The notes under the pieces were generated by a model. That model saw only the letters and a list, made by a program, of their open reading frames with translations. It made no database searches and was not told the origin of the DNA. Position numbers and translations under genes: made by a program. This document shows, one piece after another, positions 53,040-63,354 of a stretch of DNA of 64,000 nucleotides; within the stretch, counting starts at the first letter, position 1; each line of letters begins with the position of its first letter. Origin of the DNA: Roseiarcus sp963761435 (GTDB lineage: Bacteria; Pseudomonadota; Alphaproteobacteria; Rhizobiales; Beijerinckiaceae). Location: NCBI GenBank assembly GCA_963761435.1, contig CAVXHJ010000001.1, positions 558,001-622,000 on the forward strand. The letters are read 5' to 3'.

Positions 53040-54091
53040 TGAACTCTTCCCGAGTCGGTTTCTTTTCGTATTGTTCTGTTCAAAAGTTTCGTAGCGTCAG
53101 CCGCACTTTTCAATAGTCGAAAGGCCCCGCCCATGCACCGCCATTCCACACCAAGCGACGTCAATTCCCCGCCGAATTTGGCCTTGAAATTGTATATGCC
53201 ATCCGCGGAGTCCAGGGACGCCACGCCTCCGAGATCATACCAATCGAGGCCTTTTTGCCTTAACCGCTGGATGGCGCGCCAGTGAAGATATTGGCCCGCT
53301 CCGTCGTTTTCTTTTACCAGATTGACCGAATACATAAAGATGCCGGCCTTCTCAGTCGTGTATACATGCAAGTAGTTTGAAACGTCCCCACCGCCTTTGC
53401 GGGCTGTAAACAACATGGCGTCGCCCGCTGAATACATTCGAGAGACTACATCGCGATTTACCGGACTGAGCCCGCGCTCCTTGGCAAAGGCTTGGAAAGC
53501 ATGGAAGAAGCTGTCACGAAGTTGGGCGTTCGGCGCGTCATGCGCGTCAACGACGATGCCGCGCAACTCAGCGGTTCTGATTTTGCGACGGTAGTCAGCG
53601 CTCATCCGAGCGAGAATATTGGCCTCGCCGACGGTCAAGTCGATCGCGAAGGTAGCAATGTTGAGCAACCTGTCATTCTCGACGTGTTGAAAGCAGCGCC
53701 CAGCCAGCAGCGGAGGGTCTGGTAATACTCTATCGAAGTCATGGACGATAATATCGGTGAAACCCGAACGTCCGGAGCACCGCGCCACAACCTCATCGAG
53801 CCGAGACTGACCGCCGGAGGTCAGCAGCACGAGGCTTCTCGTGATGCCCAGGTGCGTTTTTTGCAAGACGCGAAGTCCAGGATGGTCTTCAGTCAAACAC
53901 CAACCATAGTACTTTTGATGCGCCCAGCCATCGTCAAGAAATATGCTGCGATACGCTCGCAAATCGGAATTCTCTGTACGACACATCAGCAAGGGGGCGC
54001 GTATAGTGGAGCGTCTACCAGCTTTTCGAAGCGCTCGCTGAGCGACATCAGGAGATTGTGAATTGTTTCGTATTTGCGGCGAGCGCCGCAC
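53036..54091 (-). CDS. GNAT/FemAB-type acyl- or aminoacyltransferase
   Basis: 351 residues from a GTG at 54091; the true start may be the ATG at 53986, because the first 35 residues are arginine-rich and not family-like. The core ILARMSADYRRKIRTAELRGIVV, then FFHAFQAFAKERGL, LFTARKGGGDVSNYLHVYTTEKAGIFMYSVN, and GAGQYLHWRAIQRLRQKGLDWYDLGGVASLDSADGIYNFKAKFGGEL is the second GNAT lobe of FemAB/BioF2-like proteins. FemAB members transfer amino acids to peptidoglycan; relatives in exopolysaccharide loci are unassigned. It could attach acyl groups to the polymer. The stop overlaps the next start (ATGA). Confidence 0.8.
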   Translation of the reverse strand: MRRSPQIRNNSQSPDVAQRALRKAGRRSTIRAPLLMCRTENSDLRAYRSIFLDDGWAHQKYYGWCLTEDHPGLRVLQKTHLGITRSLVLLTSGGQSRLDEVVARCSGRSGFTDIIVHDFDRVLPDPPLLAGRCFQHVENDRLLNIATFAIDLTVGEANILARMSADYRRKIRTAELRGIVVDAHDAPNAQLRDSFFHAFQAFAKERGLSPVNRDVVSRMYSAGDAMLFTARKGGGDVSNYLHVYTTEKAGIFMYSVNLVKENDGAGQYLHWRAIQRLRQKGLDWYDLGGVASLDSADGIYNFKAKFGGELTSLGVEWRCMGGAFRLLKSAADATKLLNRTIRKETDSGRVQ

Positions 54092-54138
54092 ACGGCCATC
54101 TGTTTCGGGGGATCACGCAACGCCCGCCAAACCTTTGC

Positions 54139-55017
54139 TCATGTTAGATCCGAGCGGTATTGTGACCAGAAATAGACCAACTCCGAATAGCTGTGATCGA
54201 TAGCGTAAAGTGGCGCTGGCCCCTTGTAATATTTCGGTTCCACGCCGGCGAAATACCGTCCCTTCAACCCTTTGATTGGTCCCGACGCGTCGACGAGCAA
54301 CGCGAGGCAACCGCGTTTCCACGCCTCGGCTGTGATGGCCCTGCTGTTGTCGATCAAATCGGGAAGCCGCTCGCAATAGATAAGCTGGGCAACTCGAAGG
54401 CCAGCTCGCATGGTCCGCTTCATGAATATGAACGGTGCGAGCCGTTCATTGTCGTCAACGCAAAAGGTCTGGCACCCCCGCGCCTCATGATAACGCATCA
54501 TCGCCGCTCGCTCAGGGGAGAGCCCAGAACGGACCGCGTCGGTCAGCGACACAATTCGTCGCTTCGGTCCACGAGCCTGGGCCACGCCAACCCCGACGGC
54601 CACCCCCGCCGTGTGTTCGGTAAACCCGCAGATCGAGATTATTTTTCGCGTGTCCGCGCCGGAGGAGAGGACGCTGAAGGTCAGGCCCGCGCCGCTCATC
54701 GAATGGCGGTGGAGGGTGATTGCGGCCGGGCCGCGATAGGCGGGTCTGACCGTCCAGGACGAGCCGTTTACGATCGTCTGTCGCGTCTCGGGAGGGCCGT
54801 GCAAAGAGCCAATTGTAAGACCCACGCCCTGCAGGCCGTCGACGTCTAGGCCGTAGCCAAACAAGGGCGTTCCGGGCGCAGGATTACGCTGGGCCAGAAC
54901 CTGAAGCCGGTTCCGCCAGCGATCCAATGAATGCCTTGGGAAACCTTCTGCGAGGATGCGCGCCGTTTCAGGAAGATCGGAAGGCTCCAATTCGCGGATC
55001 GCGTACCGGCGGGTCAT
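54139..55017 (-). CDS. GNAT-fold acyltransferase
   Basis: 292 residues from the ATG at 55017, which has GAGGAG eight bases upstream; the long upstream frame is not family-like. It opens RYAIRELEPSDLPETARILAEGFPRHSLDRW, a typical N-acetyltransferase start, and continues GLTIGSLHGPP and SSWTVRPAYRGPAAITLHRH (the R/Q-x-x-G-x-A loop region). The second half (CGFTEHTAGVAVGVGVAQ, then YCERLPDLIDNSRAITAEAWKRG) has similarity to acyl-CoA acyltransferases of surface-polymer loci. Likely donor acyl-CoA, acceptor a sugar or amine. It lies 47 bp upstream of the FemAB-type gene. Confidence 0.7.
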   Translation of the reverse strand: MTRRYAIRELEPSDLPETARILAEGFPRHSLDRWRNRLQVLAQRNPAPGTPLFGYGLDVDGLQGVGLTIGSLHGPPETRQTIVNGSSWTVRPAYRGPAAITLHRHSMSGAGLTFSVLSSGADTRKIISICGFTEHTAGVAVGVGVAQARGPKRRIVSLTDAVRSGLSPERAAMMRYHEARGCQTFCVDDNERLAPFIFMKRTMRAGLRVAQLIYCERLPDLIDNSRAITAEAWKRGCLALLVDASGPIKGLKGRYFAGVEPKYYKGPAPLYAIDHSYSELVYFWSQYRSDLT

Positions 55018-55286
55018 CGAAAAACTCCTCGATCCGCAATTGCTAGAAGCGAACCGAGGGAGATCGGAATCCTGGGAGGAAAGACCTTGCGCCCCGCTGA
55101 AGAGGGTCGAGTCTTTTCTCATCGACGCGCACTGCCTAAGGGGCGCACGACGCTCCGACCGACACAGCAAGTATCGACCAGCTCCCGAACCCAGAGCGCC
55201 GTGAGAAGTGGCCATGAACCTAGAATTCCGTGTAAATTTCGCTTGAGTGGAGAGCCTAGATTGCTTTCCTTGCCAATGTCCCGGCT

Positions 55287-55949
55287 TCAACCCAAAGCAG
55301 GAGACGCCGACAAGAGGCTTTCCTTGAAAGCGGTCCACAACTCGCGAACTCCATCATTTGGCGGCAAATGACGGCAAAGGCCGCCGTGACCGTTCTCCAC
55401 GTCGCTGTCAAATTCGATGTGCTTTTCAAGAAAATGCTTGAAAGCGAGCAGCAGGGGGGCATCCCAGTGTGGGGCCTGCAGCATGCTCCTGAACACCATT
55501 TCAAGCCCGCCATCCTCATAGCTGGCCAGGCTTGTCGCCTTTGTCCAATTGTCCGCTTGGCGGACCTTATCCAGATAAGCCGCTCCAATGTCTTCGAGGC
55601 GCCGGCGGCGAAGGTCGTCAATCGGAGTCAGCATCAGCGCTCTTCGCATGAACTCGTCGTGATTTACGCGCTCTCCAGCCGCCACAACTCCGGGATAGGG
55701 AGACAAGTTGTCGGTGTCCCGCTCGCCGCGATCCAATTCCTCCAATTGCTCATCGTCAGGGAGGAGTTCGCGGGCGGCCGCAAGATTCTCACGGAATTGA
55801 ACCGAAAAATAGTAATAGGCCCACGCCACATCGATCATTTGATCCAGCGAAAGGCCGCACCAGTTCAGCGCACAAATTGCTTCGACAACTCGAATCGAGG
55901 CGACAGGAGTGTTGGGTGCGCCGTGTTGCTTCAGCATTGTTTCGTTCAT
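55287..55949 (-). CDS. haem-oxygenase-fold protein (DUF3050-like)
   Basis: 220 residues from the ATG at 55949 with GGAGGG nine bases upstream. The protein is all-helical. The segment AFKHFLEKHIEFDSDVENGHGGLCRHL near residue 170-195 matches the conserved EKHxxxDxxxxxH pattern of haem-oxygenase-like diiron or DUF3050 proteins. Several earlier helices carry Glu/His residues (SLDQMIDVAWAYYYFSVQF). Such folds bind iron or haem and can be oxygenases. A role in the polymer locus is only inferred from position. The gene lies directly after the IS630 insertion on the minus strand. Confidence 0.55.
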   Translation of the reverse strand: MNETMLKQHGAPNTPVASIRVVEAICALNWCGLSLDQMIDVAWAYYYFSVQFRENLAAARELLPDDEQLEELDRGERDTDNLSPYPGVVAAGERVNHDEFMRRALMLTPIDDLRRRRLEDIGAAYLDKVRQADNWTKATSLASYEDGGLEMVFRSMLQAPHWDAPLLLAFKHFLEKHIEFDSDVENGHGGLCRHLPPNDGVRELWTAFKESLLSASPALG

Positions 55950-56220
55950 GAACTGACCCTCCACGACGCCAGCGTCTGGCGGCAAATGCACTGGAGCTTC
56001 TTCCTTGCTATCGACACGGTCTCGCTTCGGGCCGTCGGTAGACGATCGGCACGAGCGAAGGCTGCGCGCGCGTCTCGATTGCAAAGAAGATTTGTCGGCG
56101 CCTAGCGGCGGCGGCTCGCTTCGGCCACCAGAGCGAGCTGCAGCTAATTTGAATCGGCTTGGGATTCCCGAATCGGCGTTGTTCTGATTCAACCTGCTGG
56201 CTGGACGGAGGCCAGCAGGG

Positions 56221-57170
56221 ATGGCCAGTGCATATTCGCAGGATCTGCGCGACCGGGTGATTGACGCGGTGCTTGGTGGGGGGATGAGCCGGCGTGCGGC
56301 TGCGGACCGCTTTGGGGTGAGCGAGTCCTCGGCGATCAAGTGGGTGCAGCGCTTCGAACGGAGCGGTTCGCGGGCGGCGAGCAAGATGGGCGGATACCTG
56401 CGTCCGAGGCTCGAGCCGCATCGTGAGTATCTCGAAGGGCTGAGAGCGGAGAAATCCGACATCACTCTGCAGGCGCTTTGCGACCGGTTGCTGGCGGAGC
56501 CTGGGGTGCGAGCCGACACGGCGATGATGAGCCGCTTCTTCCGCCGCATTGGCGTCACGCTCAAAAAAAAGACGCTCATCGCACGCGAGCAGGATCGCGC
56601 CGACATAAAGCGCCATCGCGGGCGCTGGCGAAGCCATCAGAAGCGCGTCGATCCTTCGCGACTGGTGTTCATCGACGAGACCTGGACCAAGACCAACATG
56701 ACCCGGCGCTACGGCTGGCCGACGCGCGGAGCAGGCTTGTCGCCAAGATTCCCCACGGCCATTGGAAGACGGCGACATTCCTGGCCGCGCTGCGCAATGA
56801 CCGCATCGACGCGCCCTGCGTGTTCGACGGTCCGACCAATGGCGAGCGCTTTCTTGCCTACGTCGAACAGTTCCTGGTCCCCACGCTCAAGCCCAACGAC
56901 ATCGTCGTGCTCGACAATCTGGGATCGCACAAAGGCAAAGCGGTTCGAAACGCGATCCGGGCCGCCGGCGCGCGTCTCCTCTTCCCGCCCAAATACTCGC
57001 CCGACCTCAACCCGATCGAGCAGCTCTTCGCCAAGCTCAAAGGCTACGTCCGAAAAACCGCGCCCCGAACCCTCGACGCCATATCCGACGCAATCGCCCA
57101 AGCCCTAACCACCATCCCGCCAAACGAATGCGCAAACTATCTCACCGGCGCAGGTTACGCGTCAGCCTAA
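56221..57170 (+). pseudogene. IS630-family transposase, two frames
   Basis: The first frame begins MASAYSQDLRDRVIDAVLGGGMSRRAAADRFGVS (helix-turn-helix), continues AIKWVQRFERSGS and ends in RLVFIDETWTKTNM (first catalytic Asp). The second resumes KIPHGHWKTATFLAALRNDRIDAPCVFDGPTNGERFL and IVVLDNLGSHKG (second Asp), then FPPKYSPDLNPIEQLFAKLKG (Glu) to 57170. A one-base deletion near 56725 (GCAGGC, expected GCACGGC) breaks it. IS630 members sometimes use two frames joined by frameshifting, so inactivity is not certain. Only weak terminal repeats are visible. Inserted between the sugar dehydrogenase and the haem-oxygenase-fold gene, on the opposite strand to the locus. Confidence 0.85.
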
Positions 57171-57182
57171 ATGCAGAAGGCT

Positions 57183-58521
57183 CTAGAGACGGACGTCAGC
57201 CTCGTCTGGACCAAGAATGTATTTCAAGTCGTAGAGCACGTGGCCGTCCCTGCCGAGTTCTCGGATCCTCCGTGCTCCCATAGCCCGAAACTGGTCATGC
57301 GCCACGGCAACGACAATTGCGTCGTAGCTGCCCGGGAGCGGCTTCATGACGGGCGTAATGCCGTATTCGCGCTTGGCCTCCCCGACATCCACCCATGGAT
57401 CGAAAACGTCGGTGCAAACATTGTAGTCATCGAGTTCTCGAACGATGTCGACGACCCGGGTGTTGCGTATGTCCGGGCAGTTCTCCTTGAAGGTAAGACC
57501 CATCACCAAAACTCGCGCGCCTTCGACCTGAATGCGCCGCTTGAGCATAGCTTTGACGAGCTGCGACACCACATAGGACCCCATTCCATCATTAAGGCGT
57601 CTTCCGGCGAGAATGATCTCCGGATGATATCCTATCGCTTGCGCCTTGTGAGTGAGATAATACGGGTCTACGCCAATGCAGTGACCTCCGACAAGGCCGG
57701 GCCGGAACGGCAGGAAATTCCACTTCGTACCCGCCGCCTGCAGCACCGCCTCGGTGTCGATGCCCATCTTGCCGAAGATGATCGCTAGCTCGTTAACCAA
57801 CGCGATGTTGAGGTCGCGCTGAGTATTCTCGATGACCTTGGCGGCTTCCGCTACTTTGATGCTGGGGGCCTGGTGCGTCCCCGCGGCGATAATCTGGGCG
57901 TAGAGACGATCGATCTTTTCGGCGACGGCGGGAGTGGAGCCCGATGTCACTTTCTTGATCGCGGAAAGCCTATGCTGCTTGTCACCCGGATTGATCCGTT
58001 CGGGGCTGTACCCCACATAGAAGTCCTCATTGAAGGTCAGACCAGAGAAGGCCTCGAGGACCGGCACGCATTCTTCTTCGGTGGCGCCAGGGTACACAGT
58101 CGAATTCGTAAATGACTATGTCGTTCTTCTTGAGAACCTTTCCGATGCTCTGCGAGGCCTTGATCAGCGGCGTGAGGTCGGGACGCTTGTGGCCGTCGAT
58201 AGGCGTAGGCACGGTTACGATAAAGACGTTGCAGTCCGCAATATCGGCAAGATCATGCGTGAAGGACAAGTCTGCGACGTCGTGCAATTCTTCGTCGCTA
58301 ATTTCGAGCGTCGCGTCGTGGCCGGCTTCGAGCGCGGCGATGCGCGCCGGGTTGACGTCGAAGCCTACTACGGGAAGATGTTTGCCGAACTCGACGGCCA
58401 ACGGCAGTCCGACATAGCCCAAGCCCACGACGGCAATGCGCGCATGAGAAGACGCTTCAACAATCGGTTCGGAAACAAGCGACCCGACGACAAGCGGGGC
58501 TGCGACTGGTTTGTCGAGCAT
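57183..58521 (-). pseudogene. UDP-HexNAc 6-dehydrogenase (TviB/WbpO-like), +1 frameshift
   Basis: The first frame (ATG 58521) holds RIAVVGLGYVGLPLAVEFG (NAD motif) and VFIVTVPTPID, and ends at KKNDIVIYEF. The second continues TVYPGATEEECVPVLEAFSGL, YVGYSPERINPGDKQH, KVAEAAKVIENTQRD, WNFLPFRPGLVGGHCIGVDPYYLTHKA (catalytic Cys in GGHCIG) and LTFKENCPDIRNTRVVDIV. Removing one T at 58102-58107 (GAATTC) restores VIYESTVYPGATEE, giving about 445 residues. This family oxidises UDP-GlcNAc/GalNAc to the uronic acid with two NAD. With the epimerase it would supply UDP-GalNAcA-type precursor. Confidence 0.88.
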
Positions 58522-58726
58522 GACAGCGCTATTTTCCTTTTGGGCATGGAGACGACCAGGACTCTCCGGAGCTTCCGGCCTGGGCCGGCCGCGGCGGCTG
58601 AAGCGCGGTCATCTGGAAGCTAGATGGATCTGTCGCTGCGCGAGACCGGAAGGTAAGCGCCGCCCGGCCAGTCCTCAGCGGGCAATTTGAAGCGCGCGCC
58701 TCAGCGGCGCTCGGTTCTGGCGGTGA

Positions 58727-61079
58727 TCACGTATTGAAATAGCGCAAATCGCCATATCTCTTCGCGAGGCGCTCATCGACGAAATTGAACACAACTCCGG
58801 CGATTTTTCCCCGGTCAGGCATGAGTCTGATGTTCTCACGAACCATCTCTTTATCCGTCGTCCGCCACTTGACGACAAAAATGGTCTTGTCGACGATACT
58901 CGATATGATCCGCGCATCCACAACCTGTCCGACGGGCGGCGTGTCGAGCACGATGCAGTCGAAAGTCGATCGGTAGTGCCCGATTAGCTTGCGAGCGCGA
59001 TCGAGAGTTAGGAGGTCGCCTGAGCGTTGGCTGTTTGCGCCGGCGGGCAAGACCCACAAGCCATGAGCGTCGTTGAAGCGGATCGCGCTCTCGGCGCCGG
59101 TCCGGCCGAGCAGAAGGTCAACGAGCCCGAACTCCCCTTGTAAACCGAAATAACGCGTGACCGATGGGTTCCGCAGATCTGCATCGATGACTAGCGTCTT
59201 CAGGCCCGACCCGCTGAACGAAATCGCCAGCATGAGCGACGTGGTTGTCTTCCCCTCGCCAGGAAGAGCCGAGGTCACCTGCAGAACCTTAGGCGACCTT
59301 TCGATTTCGGTCATTTGAATGGTAACCCGCAGCGTGCGCACGGCTTCGCTGAGGCGCGAGAGGGGATCGAGGCGGATGTGTCGTGGCAAGGCCATCCGGG
59401 CTCGCCCTCGACCGATGGACACGAGCAGCGGCAGTCCGAGTTGTTCCTCGGCTTCGCGCGACGTGATGAAACCGCTGTCGAGCTGTTCGCGAACCCATGC
59501 GCCCCCTATACCGAGGCCCAGCCCCACGACGAGCGCAAGCGACAGGACCAGCAGCTTCCTTGGAAAAGTGGGGACCTGCGGAGGACTTGCCGGCACAATG
59601 ATGCGACCCAAGCGCGCCTGGTCGCCGGAAAGCTCGTGTATGATACTGGCGCGCTTCAGAAAATCCTCAAACAAAGTTCGGTTGACTGACGCCAATTCTT
59701 CCAGTTCGTGCAACTCGATCGCCGTCTTGCTGGCCGCATTCGTTTCCCCGGCCGCATCACGAAGGATATTTTCAATGGATTCTTGCTCAGCCAAACCTAG
59801 CGCGTACTGGTTGCGGACATTCTGCGCGACCGCCTCCAATTCGGCAGCGATTGCTCGCTTAGTGTCGGCGCGCTCGGCGCGCGTTTTGACGACTTCGGGA
59901 TTGCTCTCGCCCAAGCGGGCGGCGAGCCCCGCCAGGCGAAGTGAATTCTCCCCGAGCTGGTTTCGAAGGCTGGCAAGCAGGGGGGAGTTCATCGCCTCGG
60001 GCAAGCCCTGGGCGTCCCGTCCCTCGGACTCGAGACGTTGCAGAAGATCGACCTTCGCCTTTTTCTCCGCCACGTCGGCGCGGGCCGCGACCAGACGAGC
60101 GTTGAGCTCGGCCATCTGTTGTTGGTCGAGAGACACGCTCCGGCCACCGTCGATAAGGTTGTGCTCCGCTCGGAAGGCGACGACCGCCTCTTCAGATTCG
60201 CGCAAGCGGTCGCGCAGCGCTGGAAGCTTTTCATTGAGCCAAGCCGAACTCGCGCACACCAGAGTCCAATCGGGCGTAGAGAGGATCGACGAGATAGGCT
60301 TCGGCGACCGCATTAGCGAGGCGGGCGGCGCGGGCCGGATCTTCGGAGGTGACGCTGACGCTGATCACGTCTGCCTCGCCAACACGCTTCGCCGTCACAG
60401 CCTTCGCTAACGCGGCGACCGACGCTTCGACTTTTTCAGGGCCGTCCCGTTTCGGCGTTTCGAACCCAACTCCTTGCACTTCTCGTTGGTCGACCGGGGG
60501 GCTGTCAGCCTCAACGTCGAGGCCGACGTAGGTCTCGATAGCTTTGATAGCCTTTACGAAAGCAGCGCCTGCTTCGCCATCGCTGAGATGCGCGAAATAC
60601 GGGCGAATCAACTGACCAGCACGCTCCCAATAGGCGTTCGCAGCGTCGAGCCAGAAGGAGGGGTGTTGGGTCGGCCTTCCTCCGAATTCAGGATCGTCGA
60701 CTAAATGTTCGCTTTCTACGGCGCGACGCAGCAGCGCCGTTGATTTGACGATTGCGATTTGATTCTCGAGCGCAAGCGAATCAATCGTACTCTGAGACCC
60801 GTTGTCGCCGCTGGAAAGTTTCTCATTGATGGGGTCGAATATGATCTGCGTCGAGGCGCTATAGAGCGGTGTCTGCAGGGTCAGCCAGACCTGTGCGGCC
60901 AGTAACGCTGAAGCGGTAACGATGAAGACGAATTTCCACCGGCGCCACAGAAAATAGATGGCCAGATGGAGCAGCTCCCGAGGATCGGCAGATTGCTCCC
61001 GGTGCTCGGCGAGAAGTCCTTGTCTCGCCGATAGGGCCTGCAACGGTTCAAGGTTCAATTTTGATCCCCTCCAGTCCAT
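58727..61079 (-). pseudogene. Wzc-type chain-length regulator/BY-kinase, +1 frameshift
   Basis: The first frame (ATG 61079) has a Wzz domain: helix WRRWKFVFIVTASALLAAQVWL, then YSASTQIIFDP, and stops after LDSGVREFGLAQ. The second continues WLNEKLPALRDRLRESEEAV, a coiled coil, the second helix LLVLSLALVVGLGLGIGGAWV, then the kinase: Walker A SALPGEGKTTTS, Walker A' LVIDADLRNPS and Walker B CIVLDTPPV. Removing one base at 60246-60251 (GAACTC on plus) gives VRESAWLNEKL and about 783 residues. Wzc co-polymerases control chain length and export by cycling tyrosine phosphorylation. The tail KRYGDLRYFNT has only two tyrosines, a short cluster. Confidence 0.87.
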
Positions 61080-61121
61080 CGTCCGCGGTTGGTTCGGGCG
61101 TTGCGTCTATTGAAGACGGCT

Positions 61122-61709
61122 TCACAGAGATTGTTGGATCGCCGGGCCCAGAGCTGACCGGTCAAGACAAGCGGCGATCTGTCCGCCCATGATTTCGAGA
61201 AGGACGCAAACGCGCCCTCGGTCATCGAGTCGCTCGAGTCGGCAAATGGCTTGGGCGAAGGGCCCGGACAGAATGCGCACCATTTGACCGATCGAAAGAT
61301 CCTGATTGAGACAGACCCCTCCGGACCCTTCCCGCATGGAGATCAACGCCTCGACGACGCCCTGCGGCGCCGGAATTGGCTGCTCGGCTCCCATGATCAA
61401 CGAAGCGACGCCTGTTGCTCCATTGACGCTACGCCAGCGGTCACGAGAGAGATTGAGAATGACGAATATATAACCGGGGAAAAGCGGGGCCAGAACATTG
61501 CGCAGTTTGCGAGCGTGCCGCACGGTGCGCCGCACCCTTGGAAAGTAGGTTTCAAAGCCCAACTGCTGAATATTGAACTGGGCAGAACTCTCCCTAAACG
61601 GCTGCGTTCGAGCTACGTACCATCGTTCTCCGCCTCTCAAGGGTAACCGTTGGGATATGTCGACAGATTCCGCAGGGAATTTTCGAACCTTGGATACAGA
61701 GGTCAGCAT
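61122..61709 (-). CDS. RfaH/UpxY-type NusG paralogue (transcription antiterminator)
   Basis: 195 residues. GGERWYVARTQPFRESSAQFNIQQLGFETYFPRVRRTVRHAR is the NusG N-terminal domain. NVLAPLFPGYIFVILNLSRDRWRSVNGATGVASLIMG completes it with the FPGYIFV strand, and VRILSGPFAQAICRLERLDDRGRVCVLLEIMGGQ is a KOW-like C-terminal domain. Specialised NusG paralogues in polysaccharide operons bind RNA polymerase at ops-like pauses and prevent early termination. It is the second gene of the locus, 93 bp after the sugar transferase, and an ops-like GGCGGTAG lies upstream of that first gene. Confidence 0.85.
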   Translation of the reverse strand: MLTSVSKVRKFPAESVDISQRLPLRGGERWYVARTQPFRESSAQFNIQQLGFETYFPRVRRTVRHARKLRNVLAPLFPGYIFVILNLSRDRWRSVNGATGVASLIMGAEQPIPAPQGVVEALISMREGSGGVCLNQDLSIGQMVRILSGPFAQAICRLERLDDRGRVCVLLEIMGGQIAACLDRSALGPAIQQSL

Positions 61710-61802
61710 AGTGAATAACCGCGTGGGTTCAGTTTAGGGAGGGTCGGGTTCACTGCTCAGACACGAGCAGAGGTCTCTTTTCGGAAGTTGAATTGCGTCG
61801 CC

Positions 61803-63320
61803 CTAACTGGCGGTGCGTCGCCCTTCATGTTCAGTAAGAGACGGCAGGTCCCGCTTAGGCGCTGAGGGGCTGGCGACACTGCGGCCCTTCGCGTCGCCTC
61901 GCGCCCGCATAAGCGCCGCGGTGAGCCGGCCCTCGTCGCGACGATCCCCCCAGAGAGTCAGGCAAGTGCGCCAAAGGATCTCGGCGTCGAGGCGAGCTGA
62001 TGCATTCTGCACATACCACTCATCTAGCGAATTCTTATCGTCGACGCTGATCAGTTGCCCACCATGAATCTGCGCCCATCCGGTCAATCCAGGCGTGACA
62101 GCAAGTCGCAGCAACGGTTGGGCTGGCTGATCAATAGGCAGAAGCGGCCTCGGACCGATAATGGCCATGTCGCCTCTAATGACATTGAGAAGCTGCGGGA
62201 GTTCATCTAGTCGGGTTGCGCGAAGAACCTCTCCTATTCGGGTGCCGCGCTCACTCCCCGAGAGCAAACGGCCGTTGCGATCGACCGCATTGCGCATTGT
62301 TTTGAATTTGTAGACGAAGATCGTACGGCCGTGCCGCCCCACACGGCGTTGCCAAAAGATCACCGGCGGCCCCGCGCTCGTCAGGACAAGCAGACTTGTC
62401 AAGGCCATCACCGGGAGAAACACGATCAGACTGGGGATGGCGACTGTCAGGTCGAATATCCGCTTAATGCGAAAATACGTCGTGTTCGGCGGGGTCACGC
62501 GGATAGTGGGGACCTGAGCAATGGCTGGTCCGCTATCAAATATTCCGAGCTTTTCGATCAGAAGCTCAAGCGGCAAGCAGCGAGATAGGCACAACGCTTT
62601 GAGTCGGTCGCGGTAATCGAATGCGCGGCTCGGATCATGGTCGCATATGACAACGGAACTGATCTTCAACCCGTGCTGGGCGAAATCGTCGAGCAGCGAC
62701 TCCGCATCTTCGACGCCTCCGACGATGGTATGACCCAGAAGCGATCGGCCGTGCAGCCACTTGTGGTCGTCGAGGATTGCGGCGATGCGCCATCCGCCTC
62801 GCGGAATCGATTCAAGAAATCCGGCGTAGAGCGACGCCAGAGTTCCGGCGCCAACGATGATGACATTTTTCTCGTAGTCATGGGACGTTGCACGCGCTGC
62901 CCTCAATTCTCGATTTTGGACATGTTTGGTTTGAAAAAACCGGATGCTCAATAATATAGCGAGAAGAGTAAGGAAATGAATTGCGGGAACGGATCTTGGA
63001 ATTTGGTCCAGGCGCGTGATGGTGAAAGCGAAAGCTGCGGTTGACGTCACCGCGCAAAGAGTTGCCTTGGCAATCTCACCGGCATCGTGAATTGAGAAGT
63101 GTTCTGGTAGGCTGCGTGCGGTGCTGAACCAAAGGAAGAACCATATCGAAAAGCAAACGGAAATCGCGACATAGGTTGCAACTACGCTGGGCGCTACGGA
63201 AAAGAACGCGATCGGATTTCGAATCCACAAAGCCATCAGGGGCGCGGCGACGGCAGCGGTCGCATCCAAGGGGCTAAGCCTATAGACGATTGTACTCTTG
63301 GATGACGGAATGTAACCCAC
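61803..63320 (-). CDS. exopolysaccharide polyprenyl glycosylphosphotransferase
   Basis: 505 residues, WbaP/WcaJ/ExoY type. The N-terminal half has about four helices (ATYVAISVCFSIWFFLWFS, ALLAILLSIRFF) and a nucleotide-binding-like domain (KNVIIVGAGTLASLYAGFLE). A fifth helix precedes the C-terminal bacterial sugar transferase: FWQRRVGRHGRTIFVYKFKTMR, ATRLDELPQLLNVIRGDMAIIGPRPLLP, TPGLTGWAQIHGG. It transfers a sugar-1-phosphate from a UDP-sugar to undecaprenyl phosphate, starting the repeat unit at the inner membrane. It is the first gene of the locus. Its ATG is about 35 bp from the ops-like element. Confidence 0.9.
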   Translation of the reverse strand: MGYIPSSKSTIVYRLSPLDATAAVAAPLMALWIRNPIAFFSVAPSVVATYVAISVCFSIWFFLWFSTARSLPEHFSIHDAGEIAKATLCAVTSTAAFAFTITRLDQIPRSVPAIHFLTLLAILLSIRFFQTKHVQNRELRAARATSHDYEKNVIIVGAGTLASLYAGFLESIPRGGWRIAAILDDHKWLHGRSLLGHTIVGGVEDAESLLDDFAQHGLKISSVVICDHDPSRAFDYRDRLKALCLSRCLPLELLIEKLGIFDSGPAIAQVPTIRVTPPNTTYFRIKRIFDLTVAIPSLIVFLPVMALTSLLVLTSAGPPVIFWQRRVGRHGRTIFVYKFKTMRNAVDRNGRLLSGSERGTRIGEVLRATRLDELPQLLNVIRGDMAIIGPRPLLPIDQPAQPLLRLAVTPGLTGWAQIHGGQLISVDDKNSLDEWYVQNASARLDAEILWRTCLTLWGDRRDEGRLTAALMRARGDAKGRSVASPSAPKRDLPSLTEHEGRRTAS

Positions 63321-63354
63321 GAGCCACGCCTCTCCGATCGGCGGCGCTCATTCC

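Noticed and set aside
56221..57170. Programmed frameshifting as a firm explanation for the IS630 transposase
   Set aside because: I could not identify a slippery sequence at the break; a simple one-base deletion fits as well, so it is left open.
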